Positions 41,936 to 50,709 of a stretch of 64,000 nucleotides of DNA are shown in pieces. A program made the translations under genes and the position numbers. How positions within the stretch are numbered: position 1 is the stretch's first letter; each line of letters opens with the position of its first letter. This stretch comes from CALJFL01 sp036961205 (GTDB lineage Bacteria; Pseudomonadota; Gammaproteobacteria; Pseudomonadales; Halieaceae): NCBI GenBank assembly GCA_036961205.1, contig JBALVI010000013.1, positions 8,756 to 72,755 of the forward strand, given 5' to 3'. Below the pieces are notes generated by a model. The model was given only the letters and a program-made list of their open reading frames with translations, did no database searches and was not told the origin of the DNA.

Positions 41936-43051
41936 CTAGCTCTGGGGTTTGGCGGTTATGCGCCAGTCATCGCCCACTTTTCGAATGTCATCAATGTGCA
42001 GAGCGACTTTCTCGCCCATCGTATCGATAGGCAATGCCAGTAAAGGCTGGGCTCTGTCGCCCATCAGCGTTGGGGCCATATAGACGATTAATTCGTCCAA
42101 AAGCCCCGCCTGCAACAGGGCGCCCGCCAAACGGGGGCCAGATTCTACCAGAATTTCGTTGCATTGCCGCTCTGCCAATAGCTCCATTAGTGCGACAAGG
42201 TCTAGACCGGCCGAACCCCGTGGGAGTGAGTCTAAAGCCGCCTTGCCAACTTTCAAATATTCGGGAACGACAGCGCCCTCCCCGTGAAGCAACAGGGTCG
42301 GGGCATCTGGCGACAAAATACGCGCGCCCTGCGTGGTTCGCAAACTTGAGTCCAGCACCACGCGCAGCGGAGGCTGTGGCGGCGCGTAAGCAGCGTGAGG
42401 ATCATTCAACAACACTTCATCATGCCGTACTGTCAAAGCGCAATCATCGGACAGAACAGTGCCCACGCCAGTTACAATCGCGCAGCTCTCTGCGCGCAAG
42501 CGCTGCACATCTCGACGCGCAGCAGCCCCCGTAATCCATTTACTTTCACCGGATGCCATCGCTGTTCGGCCATCAAGTGACATAGCCAGCTTGACCCTTA
42601 CCCGGCCACGCCCGCGACTCATGCGGGCTATAAACCCTGGAATAAGCGCCGTGGCTTCGGCTGCGAGTAAACCGCAGGTCACCTCTATTCCGCCTGCCTT
42701 GCATAAGGCAAGACCTGAACCCGCGACCTTTGGGTTGGGATCCTCAATCGCAGCCACCACTCTGCTTACGCCAGCGGCTATTAAAGCGTCGGCACAGGGG
42801 CCAGTTCTACCATGATGGCTGCAGGGCTCGAGTGTCACATAAGCAGTTGCACCGCGGGCATCTCCCGCCTGAGTAAGAGCTTCAATCTCAGCATGATTCC
42901 CCCCCGCTGGCTGGGTAAAGCCCTCGCCGATTATCTTTCCTTCGCGCACCAGCACACAGCCGACATGCGGGTTGGGCCTGGCCCAGTAGCGACCACGGCG
43001 CGCCAATTGCAGGGCTCGCGTCATCATTCGGGTGTCTAGGGATGTGTCCAC
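41936..43051 (-). CDS. ribD: Bifunctional diaminohydroxyphosphoribosylaminopyrimidine deaminase / reductase
   Basis: Two-domain riboflavin enzyme. The N-terminal deaminase has the zinc site HAEIEAL and PCSHHGRTGPC, and NPHVGCVLV near the start. The C-terminal NADPH-dependent reductase follows with KLAMSLDGRTAMASGESKWITG and the EILVESGPRLAGALL segment. 371 residues is normal. nrdR is 42 bp upstream on the same strand. I see no FMN riboswitch in the short leader. Confidence 0.95.
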   Translation of the reverse strand: MDTSLDTRMMTRALQLARRGRYWARPNPHVGCVLVREGKIIGEGFTQPAGGNHAEIEALTQAGDARGATAYVTLEPCSHHGRTGPCADALIAAGVSRVVAAIEDPNPKVAGSGLALCKAGGIEVTCGLLAAEATALIPGFIARMSRGRGRVRVKLAMSLDGRTAMASGESKWITGAAARRDVQRLRAESCAIVTGVGTVLSDDCALTVRHDEVLLNDPHAAYAPPQPPLRVVLDSSLRTTQGARILSPDAPTLLLHGEGAVVPEYLKVGKAALDSLPRGSAGLDLVALMELLAERQCNEILVESGPRLAGALLQAGLLDELIVYMAPTLMGDRAQPLLALPIDTMGEKVALHIDDIRKVGDDWRITAKPQS

Positions 43052-43093
43052 AGTTGTCGCTAAGGTCTCAGAAATTGAAATTCAGCAGTAAGG

Positions 43094-43588
43094 TCAGGCC
43101 GACTCGCCTTCCTTACTCTTTACATCATCTGCCTGCGGCTCCGCCTCGAGTCGCTCGATAGCCTGACGGAATTCGGCAATATCCTCAAAGCTACGGTAGA
43201 CCGACGCAAATCGGACGTAGGCCACCTGATCCAGTTGCTTGAGGTTCTCCATCACCAACTCACCCAGCACCAGTGATTTAATCTCTCGCTCACCGGTGGC
43301 CCGCAGTGCGTGCTTGATCTGATTGATTACCGCCTCTATGTCTTCAATGGACACCGGACGCTTTTCCAGAGCACGCAAGAAGCCAGCCCTGAGCTTTTCT
43401 TCATTAAACGGCTCGCGACTGCCGTTTTGCTTGATCACCCTGGGCATCACCAGTTCTGCAACTTCGTAGGTGGTATAGCGCTCCTTACAAGTCATGCATT
43501 CGCGACGGCGGCGTACCTGGTCACCGCCGGCAACCAAGCGAGAGTCAATGACCTTGGTGTCATCTGCGGCACAAAATGGGCAATGCAT
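43094..43588 (-). CDS. nrdR: Transcriptional repressor NrdR
   Basis: Zinc-ribbon, ATP-cone repressor of ribonucleotide reductase operons. The N-terminal zinc ribbon has CPFC at residues 3-6 and CMTC near 31-34. The ATP cone starts with VIKQNGSREPFNEEKLRAGF. 164 residues is slightly longer than E. coli NrdR (149), owing to a charged tail. First gene of the nrdR-rib run, as in many Gammaproteobacteria. Confidence 0.96.
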   Translation of the reverse strand: MHCPFCAADDTKVIDSRLVAGGDQVRRRRECMTCKERYTTYEVAELVMPRVIKQNGSREPFNEEKLRAGFLRALEKRPVSIEDIEAVINQIKHALRATGEREIKSLVLGELVMENLKQLDQVAYVRFASVYRSFEDIAEFRQAIERLEAEPQADDVKSKEGESA

Positions 43589-43914
43589 GAAAGTTCCTTC
43601 AAGCTAAGTGACTGAAGATTAACATATTATTCCCCGATAAACCCGATATGAGCCACGCTGAAATGCCCAGGTAGCATCCCTTTTGAACCGGCGACGAGAC
43701 GGACTTTATCTAATGCGCAATACGCCCGGTTACCGGGCCCAATCGCCAGACAGCGCCCCGATATGCGCAGTATTGTCGCCAGTTTGACCAAGCCCCAGAC
43801 ACCCCCTGCTCTGAAAGGTACAAATAGAGTGCTTTGGGTACTCCCAATGTGGCCCGTTTTCCTGTACCTTTGCGCCCTATTTTTAAGCCACACTCAAAAT
43901 GTTAGAGAAATACA
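43589..43914. promoter_or_regulatory. Divergent nrdR/EF-G intergenic region with inverted repeats
   Basis: 326 bp without a gene, carrying the divergent promoters of nrdR and the EF-G gene. Two structures stand out: a perfect 9-bp inverted repeat (AAAGGTACA at 43814-43822, TGTACCTTT at 43863-43871) flanking a smaller hairpin, and the palindrome GCCCGGTTACCGGGC near 43725. The first lies 44-100 bp ahead of the EF-G start and could be leader structure or an operator. Confidence 0.4.
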
Positions 43915-45999
43915 ATGTCTGATTTATCGCTGTACAGGAATATAGGTATCTTTGCCCACGTTGATGCGGGGAAAACCACCACCACGGAACGCATTCTAAA
44001 GCTGACCGGTAAAATTCACAAAACCGGTGAAGTGCACGATGGTGCCGCAACCACCGACTTTATGGAGCAGGAGCAAGAGCGCGGAATTACCATCCAGTCT
44101 GCAGCCACTACTTGTTTCTGGAAGGATCACCGCTTAAACATCATTGATACTCCTGGCCACGTGGACTTCACCATTGAAGTGTATCGCTCGCTGAAAGTAC
44201 TGGATGGCGGCGTAGGTGTTTTCTGCGGCTCAGGTGGCGTTGAGCCACAGTCTGAGACCAACTGGCGCTATGCCAATGAATCTGAAGTTGCGCGTATCAT
44301 CTTTGTGAACAAGCTTGACCGAATTGGTGCTGATTTCCTCAATGTGGTTGGGCAAGTTGAAAAAGTTCTGGGCGCAAATCCATTAGTGATGGTACTTCCC
44401 ATAGGCCGCGAAGAAGACTTTATCGGTGTGGTTGACCTCTTGAGCCGCAAAGCGCACGTTTGGCCGGATCCAGGTAACCCTGAGAAATTCGATATTTCCG
44501 ATGTGCCAGAAGACATGATAACTGAAGTTGAAGAATGGCGTGAAAAGCTGATCGAGACCGCCGTTGAGCAAGACGACGATGCCATGGAGTTATATCTGGA
44601 CGGCACTGAGCCTGACATGGATGTTATCAAGCATTGCATCCGCGAAGGTACTCGCAAGCTGGACTTCTTCCCCACTTACTGTGGCTCAGCATTTAAAGAT
44701 AAGGGTGTGCAGCTGATTCTGGATGCCGTTGTTGATTACCTGCCGTCACCGACAGAAGTTGACCCTCAGCCGCTAACTGATGAGGAAGGTGAGCCTAACG
44801 GTGAGGTTGCACTAGTCTCTACCGACGAGCCTTTTCGAGCCCTCGCCTTCAAAATCATGGACGACCGTTTTGGTGCGTTGACCTTCGTGCGTGTTTATTC
44901 GGGAGTTTTGAACCGAGGCGACTCCATTCTCAACTCGTACACCGGTAAAACCGAGCGTATTGGCCGTATGGTGGAGATGCACGCGAACGACCGCGCTGAA
45001 CTGGAAAAGGCACAGGCCGGGGACATTATTGCCATTGTGGGCATGAAGAATGTTCAAACGGGTCACACACTGTGTGATCCCAAGCACCCCTGCACGCTGG
45101 AACCGATGGTTTTCCCGGAGCCAGTAATCTCCATTGCCGTTGCGCCAAAGGATAAGGGAGGTGCTGAGAAGATGGGTATCGCGATCGGCAAAATGATCGC
45201 TGAAGATCCGTCGTTCCGGGTTGAAACTGACATAGATTCCGGCGAGACCATCCTTAAAGGCATGGGCGAGCTTCACCTGGACGTAAAAGTCGACATATTG
45301 AAGCGCACCTACGGTGTTGAGTTAACAGTAGGCGAGCCGCAGGTTGCCTACCGTGAGACCATTACTGAGGAAATTGATGATTCCTACACACACAAGAAAC
45401 AGTCTGGTGGTTCTGGTCAGTTTGGTAAGATCGACTATCGCATCAAGCCTGGCGCGCCTGGCACCGGATTTGTATTTTCATCCTCGGTGGTTGGCGGTAA
45501 CGTTCCCAAGGAATTCTTCCCGGCTGTAGAGAAAGGCTTCAAGAGCTTGATGAATGAAGGTACGGTTGCGGGCTTCCCGGTTCTGGACGTTGAAATCGAG
45601 CTCTACGACGGTGGCTTCCACGCGGTTGACTCCTCGGCGATTGCGTTTGAACTAGCAGCACGTGGTGCCTTCCGTCAGACCATGCCTAAGGCTGGCGCAC
45701 AATTGATTGAACCCATCATGAAAGTTGATGTTTACACGCCAGACGATCATGTCGGTGATGTAATTGGTGACCTTAACCGTCGCCGCGGCATGATCAAGGA
45801 TCAGGATGCAGGTACAACAGGCGTTCGTATTAAGGCTGACGTGCCTCTTTCAGAGATGTTTGGTTATATCGGCCAACTGCGCACTATGACCTCTGGTCGT
45901 GGTCAGTTCTCGATGGAGTTCTCACACTACCTGCCTTGCCCGAAGAATGTGGCAGAGAAGGTTGTTGCTGAAGTTAAAGAGCGTAAAGCTAACGCTTAA
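43915..45999 (+). CDS. fusA: Elongation factor G paralogue (FusA2-type)
   Basis: Ribosomal translocase GTPase of 694 residues. G1 is AHVDAGKTT, G2 ERGITIQSA, G3 DTPGH, G4 NKLD and G5 CGSAF; domains II-V follow with SGGSGQFGKI and a C-terminal GRGQFSMEFSHY. It is not in a str operon (no rpsL, rpsG or tuf nearby), so it is likely the second EF-G that many marine Gammaproteobacteria carry; paralogues of this type may specialise in ribosome recycling or stress. It stands alone with its own leader and a strong terminator downstream. Whether another fusA exists cannot be seen from this window. Confidence 0.92.
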   Translation: MSDLSLYRNIGIFAHVDAGKTTTTERILKLTGKIHKTGEVHDGAATTDFMEQEQERGITIQSAATTCFWKDHRLNIIDTPGHVDFTIEVYRSLKVLDGGVGVFCGSGGVEPQSETNWRYANESEVARIIFVNKLDRIGADFLNVVGQVEKVLGANPLVMVLPIGREEDFIGVVDLLSRKAHVWPDPGNPEKFDISDVPEDMITEVEEWREKLIETAVEQDDDAMELYLDGTEPDMDVIKHCIREGTRKLDFFPTYCGSAFKDKGVQLILDAVVDYLPSPTEVDPQPLTDEEGEPNGEVALVSTDEPFRALAFKIMDDRFGALTFVRVYSGVLNRGDSILNSYTGKTERIGRMVEMHANDRAELEKAQAGDIIAIVGMKNVQTGHTLCDPKHPCTLEPMVFPEPVISIAVAPKDKGGAEKMGIAIGKMIAEDPSFRVETDIDSGETILKGMGELHLDVKVDILKRTYGVELTVGEPQVAYRETITEEIDDSYTHKKQSGGSGQFGKIDYRIKPGAPGTGFVFSSSVVGGNVPKEFFPAVEKGFKSLMNEGTVAGFPVLDVEIELYDGGFHAVDSSAIAFELAARGAFRQTMPKAGAQLIEPIMKVDVYTPDDHVGDVIGDLNRRRGMIKDQDAGTTGVRIKADVPLSEMFGYIGQLRTMTSGRGQFSMEFSHYLPCPKNVAEKVVAEVKERKANA

Positions 46000-46011
46000 A
46001 CGTTCTGGCAA

Positions 46012-46040
46012 TAAAAAAACCGGCTCACGCCGGTTTTTTT
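46012..46040. terminator. Bidirectional intrinsic terminator between fusA and glyA
   Basis: Stem ACCGGC/GCCGGT with loop TCAC, preceded by AAAAAAA and followed by TTTTTTT, so it can work on both strands. It lies 13 bp after the EF-G stop and 24 bp from the glyA stop on the other strand. Confidence 0.9.
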
Positions 46041-46063
46041 ATGCCTGAGAACTTCACAGGAGT

Positions 46064-47326
46064 TTAACGATAGACGGGGAAGCGACTGCAGATTTCCAGT
46101 ACTTTCCCTTTTACCTCGGCTATCACTTCCTCAGAATTTCCGCTCTCAAGTGACTCCAGGACATCGCACATCCACCCCGTCAACTCCACGGTTTCTGCCT
46201 CGCCAAAACCGCGTGTGGTAATAGCCGGTGTACCAACCCGCAGGCCTGATGTGATGAACGGTGACCGCGGATCGCCGGGAACAGCATTTTTGTTAACCGT
46301 AATATTGGCTGCGCCCAGTGCCGCATCTGCATCTTTACCGGTGTAGGGCCTATCGATAAGGTCTACCAGCATCAGGTGGTTATCGGTTCCACCGGAGACA
46401 ATGTTGATACCGCGATCAATGAAGGTTTTCGCCATAGCGCGCGCATTGGTTACTACCTGCTTCTGGTAGATCACAAATTCCTCGCTCTGGGCTTCCAGAA
46501 AGCTGACGGCCTTGGCCGCAATCACATGCATCAGCGGCCCGCCTTGGCCACCGGGGAATACCGCAGAATTGAATTTCTTTTCCAGGTCAGCGTTGGCCTT
46601 GGCCAGAATCACGCCACCGCGAGGACCACGCAGGGTTTTATGGGTAGTGGACGTGACCACATCAGCATGGGGTATTGGGTTGGGATATATGCCCGCAGCC
46701 ACCAGGCCCGCAACATGCGCCATATCAACCATAAGATAGGCACCGACCTTGTCCGCAATCTCACGGAAACGGGCCCAATCCATCACTCTGCTGTAGGCCG
46801 AAAAACCGGCAATGATCATCTTGGGTTTGTGCTCTAGCGCCAATGCTTCAACCTGCGCGTAATCCACCTCACTGGTTTCAGTGTCCAGACCGTACTGGAT
46901 CGCGTTGTATTGTTTGCCAGAGAAATTAGGCTTGGCACCGTGAGTCAGATGGCCACCATCTGCCAGGCTCATTCCCAGGATAGTATCCCCGGGCTGCAAC
47001 AGCGCCAGAAAAACTGCCGAATTCGCCTGCGAACCCGAATGCGGCTGAACGTTCGCATAATCGGCACCAAACAGCGCCTTAGCCCGCTCTATTGCGAGTA
47101 CTTCGGCCTTGTCCACGAACTCACAGCCGCCGTAATAGCGCTTGCCAGGGTAGCCTTCTGCGTATTTGTTGGTCAGGACAGTGCCCTGAGCCTGCATCAC
47201 CCGCGGACTGGTGTAGTTCTCGGATGCAATAAGCTCTATGTGCTCTTCCTGGCGCCGCTCTTCCTCTTGAATCGCGCCAAAAATGGCATCATCGAACCCC
47301 TCAATCGTCATATCGCTGTCAAACAT
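46064..47326 (-). CDS. glyA: Serine hydroxymethyltransferase
   Basis: PLP enzyme that interconverts serine and glycine and loads tetrahydrofolate with a one-carbon unit. Seen are IELIASENYTSPRVM, NVQPHSGSQANSAVF, VDMAHVAGLVAAG, and the PLP lysine in TSTTHKTLRGPRGG. ATG 47326 with CAGGGA nine bases upstream gives 420 residues, near E. coli GlyA (417); the longer GTG frame from 47365 is not needed. It is convergent with the EF-G gene, sharing the terminator, and divergent from ettA. Confidence 0.97.
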   Translation of the reverse strand: MFDSDMTIEGFDDAIFGAIQEEERRQEEHIELIASENYTSPRVMQAQGTVLTNKYAEGYPGKRYYGGCEFVDKAEVLAIERAKALFGADYANVQPHSGSQANSAVFLALLQPGDTILGMSLADGGHLTHGAKPNFSGKQYNAIQYGLDTETSEVDYAQVEALALEHKPKMIIAGFSAYSRVMDWARFREIADKVGAYLMVDMAHVAGLVAAGIYPNPIPHADVVTSTTHKTLRGPRGGVILAKANADLEKKFNSAVFPGGQGGPLMHVIAAKAVSFLEAQSEEFVIYQKQVVTNARAMAKTFIDRGINIVSGGTDNHLMLVDLIDRPYTGKDADAALGAANITVNKNAVPGDPRSPFITSGLRVGTPAITTRGFGEAETVELTGWMCDVLESLESGNSEEVIAEVKGKVLEICSRFPVYR

Positions 47327-47467
47327 AGAAATCCCTGTGAGAGCGGGAGGTCGATGGCATACCACCCCCCTTTTTTGAAGCCGAGAATTCTACCCCAAAA
47401 TCCGGTCTCTGGATAAGGGTTAAATGCTGCTAGAATCCCGACCTCTATAATTGCAGCTGAGAGCACC

Positions 47468-49132
47468 ATGGCCCAGTACGTCTACACCATGAATCGGGTT
47501 GGCAAAATCGTGCCGCCCAAGAAGAAAATTCTAGAAGACATTTCCCTGTCATTTTTCCCGGGTGCCAAAATCGGTGTGCTGGGCCTGAACGGCTCGGGAA
47601 AATCAACCTTGCTGCGCATTATGGCCGGGCTGGATACGGACATACTTGGCGAGGCCAGGCCTCAGGCCGGTATCAACATAGGTTACTTGCCTCAGGAACC
47701 ACGGCTCAATGCCGATAAAGATGTGCGCGGCAATGTCGAGGAGGGCGTACAGGAAGCCATTGACGCGCTAAGCGGGCTGGACAAGGTTTACGCTGATTAC
47801 GCTGAACCCGACGCCGATTTTGATGCTCTGGCAAAAGAACAGGCGCGTCTCGAAGATGTCATTCAGGCCACCGATGCGCACAATTTGGACCACAAGCTGG
47901 AGGTGGCAGCGGATGCCTTACGCCTACCCCCATGGGATGCCGATGTCAGCACCTTGTCCGGCGGTGAGATGCGACGAGTGGCCCTGTGCCGCCTGTTGCT
48001 GTCCAACCCGGACATGCTGCTACTTGACGAGCCCACCAACCACCTGGACGCCGAAAGCGTAGGCTGGCTGGAACGCTTTCTTCATGATTTCCCCGGTACT
48101 GTTGTCGCCATCACCCACGATCGCTACTTTCTCGATAACGCCGCCGGCTGGATCCTGGAACTCGACCGCGGTCGCGGAATACCTTACGAAGGCAATTATT
48201 CCGACTGGCTGAATGCCAAAGAAGCACGACTGGGGCAGGAAAAACGTCAGGAAGCTTCCCACCAAAAGGCGATAAAAGCCGAGCTGGACTGGGTTCGCTC
48301 CAACCCCAAGGGCCGCCAGGCAAAGAGCAAGGCACGACTACAGCGCTTTGAGGAACTGCAGTCCCAGGATTTTCAAAGTCGCAATGAAACCAATGAAATT
48401 TATATACCACCGGGGCCCCGACTGGGCGATAACGTGCTCGAGGTCGATAATCTGAAAAAGACGTTTGGCGATAGACTGCTCTTTGACGACGTCAGCTTTG
48501 TGGTGCCGCCGGGAAGTATCGTTGGCATCATCGGCGCCAACGGCATGGGCAAGTCCACGCTGTTCAAAATCATTACCGGAGAGGAGACACCCGACGGCGG
48601 TACCGTGAAAGTCGGCGAAAGCGTAAAACTCGCTTATGTCGACCAGTCACGTGATGAGCTGAATGGCGAGAAAACGGTGTGGGAGGAATTATCCGAAGGC
48701 CAGGACGTACTCCGCATTGGTAATTACGAGGTGGGTTCACGAAATTATGCAGGGCGATTCAACTTCAAGGGCTCGGACCAGCAGAAGTTCGTCAAGGACC
48801 TGTCTGGCGGCGAGCGCAATCGACTCCATCTGGCCAAACTTCTCAAACAGGGAGCCAACGTACTGCTGCTGGACGAGCCAACCAATGACCTCGATGTAGA
48901 AACTCTGCGGGCGCTGGAAGAGGCTCTGCTGGCTTTTCCAGGAGCGGCAATGGTCATATCACACGATCGCTGGTTTCTCGACCGCATCGCCACCCATATC
49001 CTCGCCTATGAGGATGACGACAATGTAGTCTTCCATGAGGGCAACTTCAGTGAGTACGAAGAAGACCGCAGAAGGCGGGTCGGTGCCGGCGCAGATCAGC
49101 CACAGCGGGTTCGCTACAGAAAACTCAAATAG
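47468..49132 (+). CDS. ettA: Energy-dependent translational throttle protein EttA (ABC-F)
   Basis: ABC-F ATPase that binds the ribosomal E site and gates the first peptide bond according to ATP/ADP ratio. Two ABC cassettes: Walker A GLNGSGKST and GANGMGKST, signatures LSGGEMRRVAL and LSGGERNRLHL, Walker B LLLDEPTNHLD and LLLDEPTNDLD. The linker between them contains the basic arm RQAKSKARLQRFEEL that contacts tRNA. 554 residues matches E. coli EttA (555). Monocistronic, divergent from glyA. Confidence 0.96.
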   Translation: MAQYVYTMNRVGKIVPPKKKILEDISLSFFPGAKIGVLGLNGSGKSTLLRIMAGLDTDILGEARPQAGINIGYLPQEPRLNADKDVRGNVEEGVQEAIDALSGLDKVYADYAEPDADFDALAKEQARLEDVIQATDAHNLDHKLEVAADALRLPPWDADVSTLSGGEMRRVALCRLLLSNPDMLLLDEPTNHLDAESVGWLERFLHDFPGTVVAITHDRYFLDNAAGWILELDRGRGIPYEGNYSDWLNAKEARLGQEKRQEASHQKAIKAELDWVRSNPKGRQAKSKARLQRFEELQSQDFQSRNETNEIYIPPGPRLGDNVLEVDNLKKTFGDRLLFDDVSFVVPPGSIVGIIGANGMGKSTLFKIITGEETPDGGTVKVGESVKLAYVDQSRDELNGEKTVWEELSEGQDVLRIGNYEVGSRNYAGRFNFKGSDQQKFVKDLSGGERNRLHLAKLLKQGANVLLLDEPTNDLDVETLRALEEALLAFPGAAMVISHDRWFLDRIATHILAYEDDDNVVFHEGNFSEYEEDRRRRVGAGADQPQRVRYRKLK

Positions 49133-49206
49133 GCCTGGCGCAATCTCGCAATGCCGCGGCGGCAGCGCTATAGTTGACCCATGTTGAACATGTGAAGAGC
49201 ATCGCC

Positions 49207-49569
49207 ATGAGTGATCATAAACCCGAATTGCGCCGGTTCTCCCGAGTCCCCCTGGATCTGCCGGTAGAGGTCCAGCAGGGCGGCAGTGTTTGGCATCAGC
49301 GCTTACTAGACCTGTCTCTGTCTGGGGCCGCTACCGATCAGCCCGACCTCTGGGATGCGCAGTACAATGAACCCTTCACTCTGCTCATTCACATTGACAA
49401 GGAGCAGCGCCTGGAACTCTATGCCTACCTGCAACACGTGGAGGCCGGCCGGCTTGGATTCGCGGTGGAACATGTAGACAAGGCAAATATCAGTCGCTTG
49501 CGAGACCTGCTTGCCGCCCATATGGAAGATCCTGCCCTGCTCGACGAAGAAATGGGCAGGCTGGAATAA
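49207..49569 (+). CDS. PilZ-domain c-di-GMP-binding protein
   Basis: Single-domain protein of 120 residues. The c-di-GMP-binding elements are both present: RRFSR near residues 8-12 and DLSLSG near 38-43. Single-domain PilZ proteins act as receptors that adjust motility or exopolysaccharide machinery through a partner. ATG 49207 is preferred to the longer frame from 49174. It follows ettA by 74 bp and is convergent with the phosphatase gene. The partner is unknown; the diguanylate cyclase at 7.2-8.4 kb could feed it. Confidence 0.85.
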   Translation: MSDHKPELRRFSRVPLDLPVEVQQGGSVWHQRLLDLSLSGAATDQPDLWDAQYNEPFTLLIHIDKEQRLELYAYLQHVEAGRLGFAVEHVDKANISRLRDLLAAHMEDPALLDEEMGRLE

Positions 49570-49599
49570 TTTAGCTTAAAGCAGGATTTAGAGCAGGAG

Positions 49600-50661
49600 C
49601 TAAAGCAGAAATAGTGCCGCGGCCGCGGCGACCACACCCACCGCCGCAATTGCCAGTACCAGCCAATTCCAGTTGCCGGTGTTATTTTCCTTGATCTCCG
49701 GTTTGGGGTGCTCACCAGAGCGTCGACGCACCTCTTCCATCACATCCATTTTCATCATCTGGGTAGTACCCGGGCGTTTCTGCATCTCGGTGCCAATGGG
49801 CTGATCCAAATGTGTATCGTCCAGTAATTCGGGCAATCCCTCATAGTTCCCGGTCGCCGGATCAAAGCTCCAGACTGTACTGGGCCGTTTGCCGGTACTC
49901 ATCACCGAAACATCTGCACCCACCAAGGCGACTGTAACGTTGTCGCGACCGCCAGCAGCCAGCGTCGCCTGAATGAGCCCCTCGCATTTTTCTGCCAACG
50001 ATGAGTTCAGAGAAAGAATCGCAGAGATCTGTAAGTTTTCCAAAATATCGTTCAGGCCATCGGTACACAACAGCAGAATCTCTCCAGGGGCCAGTGCTCC
50101 CGAATTCCGACCCACTTTAAGATCGCCGTCTTTATGCAGACCGATGGCTTGGACAATCACGTTCTTGCGGGGGTGGTTACGAGCTTCCTCCAGCGTGATT
50201 CTGCCCATCTCCAGTTGCGCGGCGACGAAAGAATGGTCGCGAGTCAGTAGGTGTAGCGAACCGTCCCAGAGATAGGTGCGACTGTCGCCGACCCAGGCAA
50301 TATCAAATTTTGTCCCCTTCATATGGGCAGCAACCACAGTGGATGCCATACCGTCCCGGCCTACCCCTGCTGCAACACCAGCCATCACCTGCTGATTGGC
50401 AAATCGTACCGCCTGCTCCAGATCGCCGCTGCGCAGCATCTCTTCCTGAATAGCCTCCCCTGTTATACGGCTGGCCACCTCCCCTGCATTGTGTCCGCCT
50501 ACACCATCAGCAACCACCACTACGGATGTATCGGGCCCAACTAAAAAGGCGTCTTCATTGTGCTTGCGCTGCGCGACATGGGTGCGACCACAGGCATAGA
50601 TGCCTGGAGAGAATTCCGCATCGCTGGAGGGGAGATCGGTCTGAGCGGAAACTTGATCCAT
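49600..50661 (-). CDS. PP2C-type Ser/Thr protein phosphatase with C-terminal membrane anchor
   Basis: Metal-dependent protein phosphatase of 353 residues. Motifs: KHNEDAF near residue 30, VVVADGVGGHNAGEVA, AWVGDSRTYLW, LCTDGLND and GGRDNVTVALV. A linker of about 75 residues leads to a single hydrophobic helix at the very C-terminus (WLVLAIAAVGVVAAAAALFLL without the charged flanks), so the catalytic domain faces the cytoplasm. ATG 50661 is chosen; the frame from 50697 adds residues unlike the family. PP2Cs often partner Ser/Thr kinases or type VI secretion regulators, but none is visible here. Confidence 0.9.
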   Translation of the reverse strand: MDQVSAQTDLPSSDAEFSPGIYACGRTHVAQRKHNEDAFLVGPDTSVVVVADGVGGHNAGEVASRITGEAIQEEMLRSGDLEQAVRFANQQVMAGVAAGVGRDGMASTVVAAHMKGTKFDIAWVGDSRTYLWDGSLHLLTRDHSFVAAQLEMGRITLEEARNHPRKNVIVQAIGLHKDGDLKVGRNSGALAPGEILLLCTDGLNDILENLQISAILSLNSSLAEKCEGLIQATLAAGGRDNVTVALVGADVSVMSTGKRPSTVWSFDPATGNYEGLPELLDDTHLDQPIGTEMQKRPGTTQMMKMDVMEEVRRRSGEHPKPEIKENNTGNWNWLVLAIAAVGVVAAAAALFLL

Positions 50662-50709
50662 AGGCCTATATATATGACAAGCCGAGAGAAACTTCAATAG
50701 TGAAAATGA

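Noticed and set aside
41936..43051. FMN riboswitch ahead of the rib genes
   Set aside because: Only 42 bp separate nrdR and ribD, and the conserved FMN aptamer segments are not found there or upstream of ribB (41212-41253).
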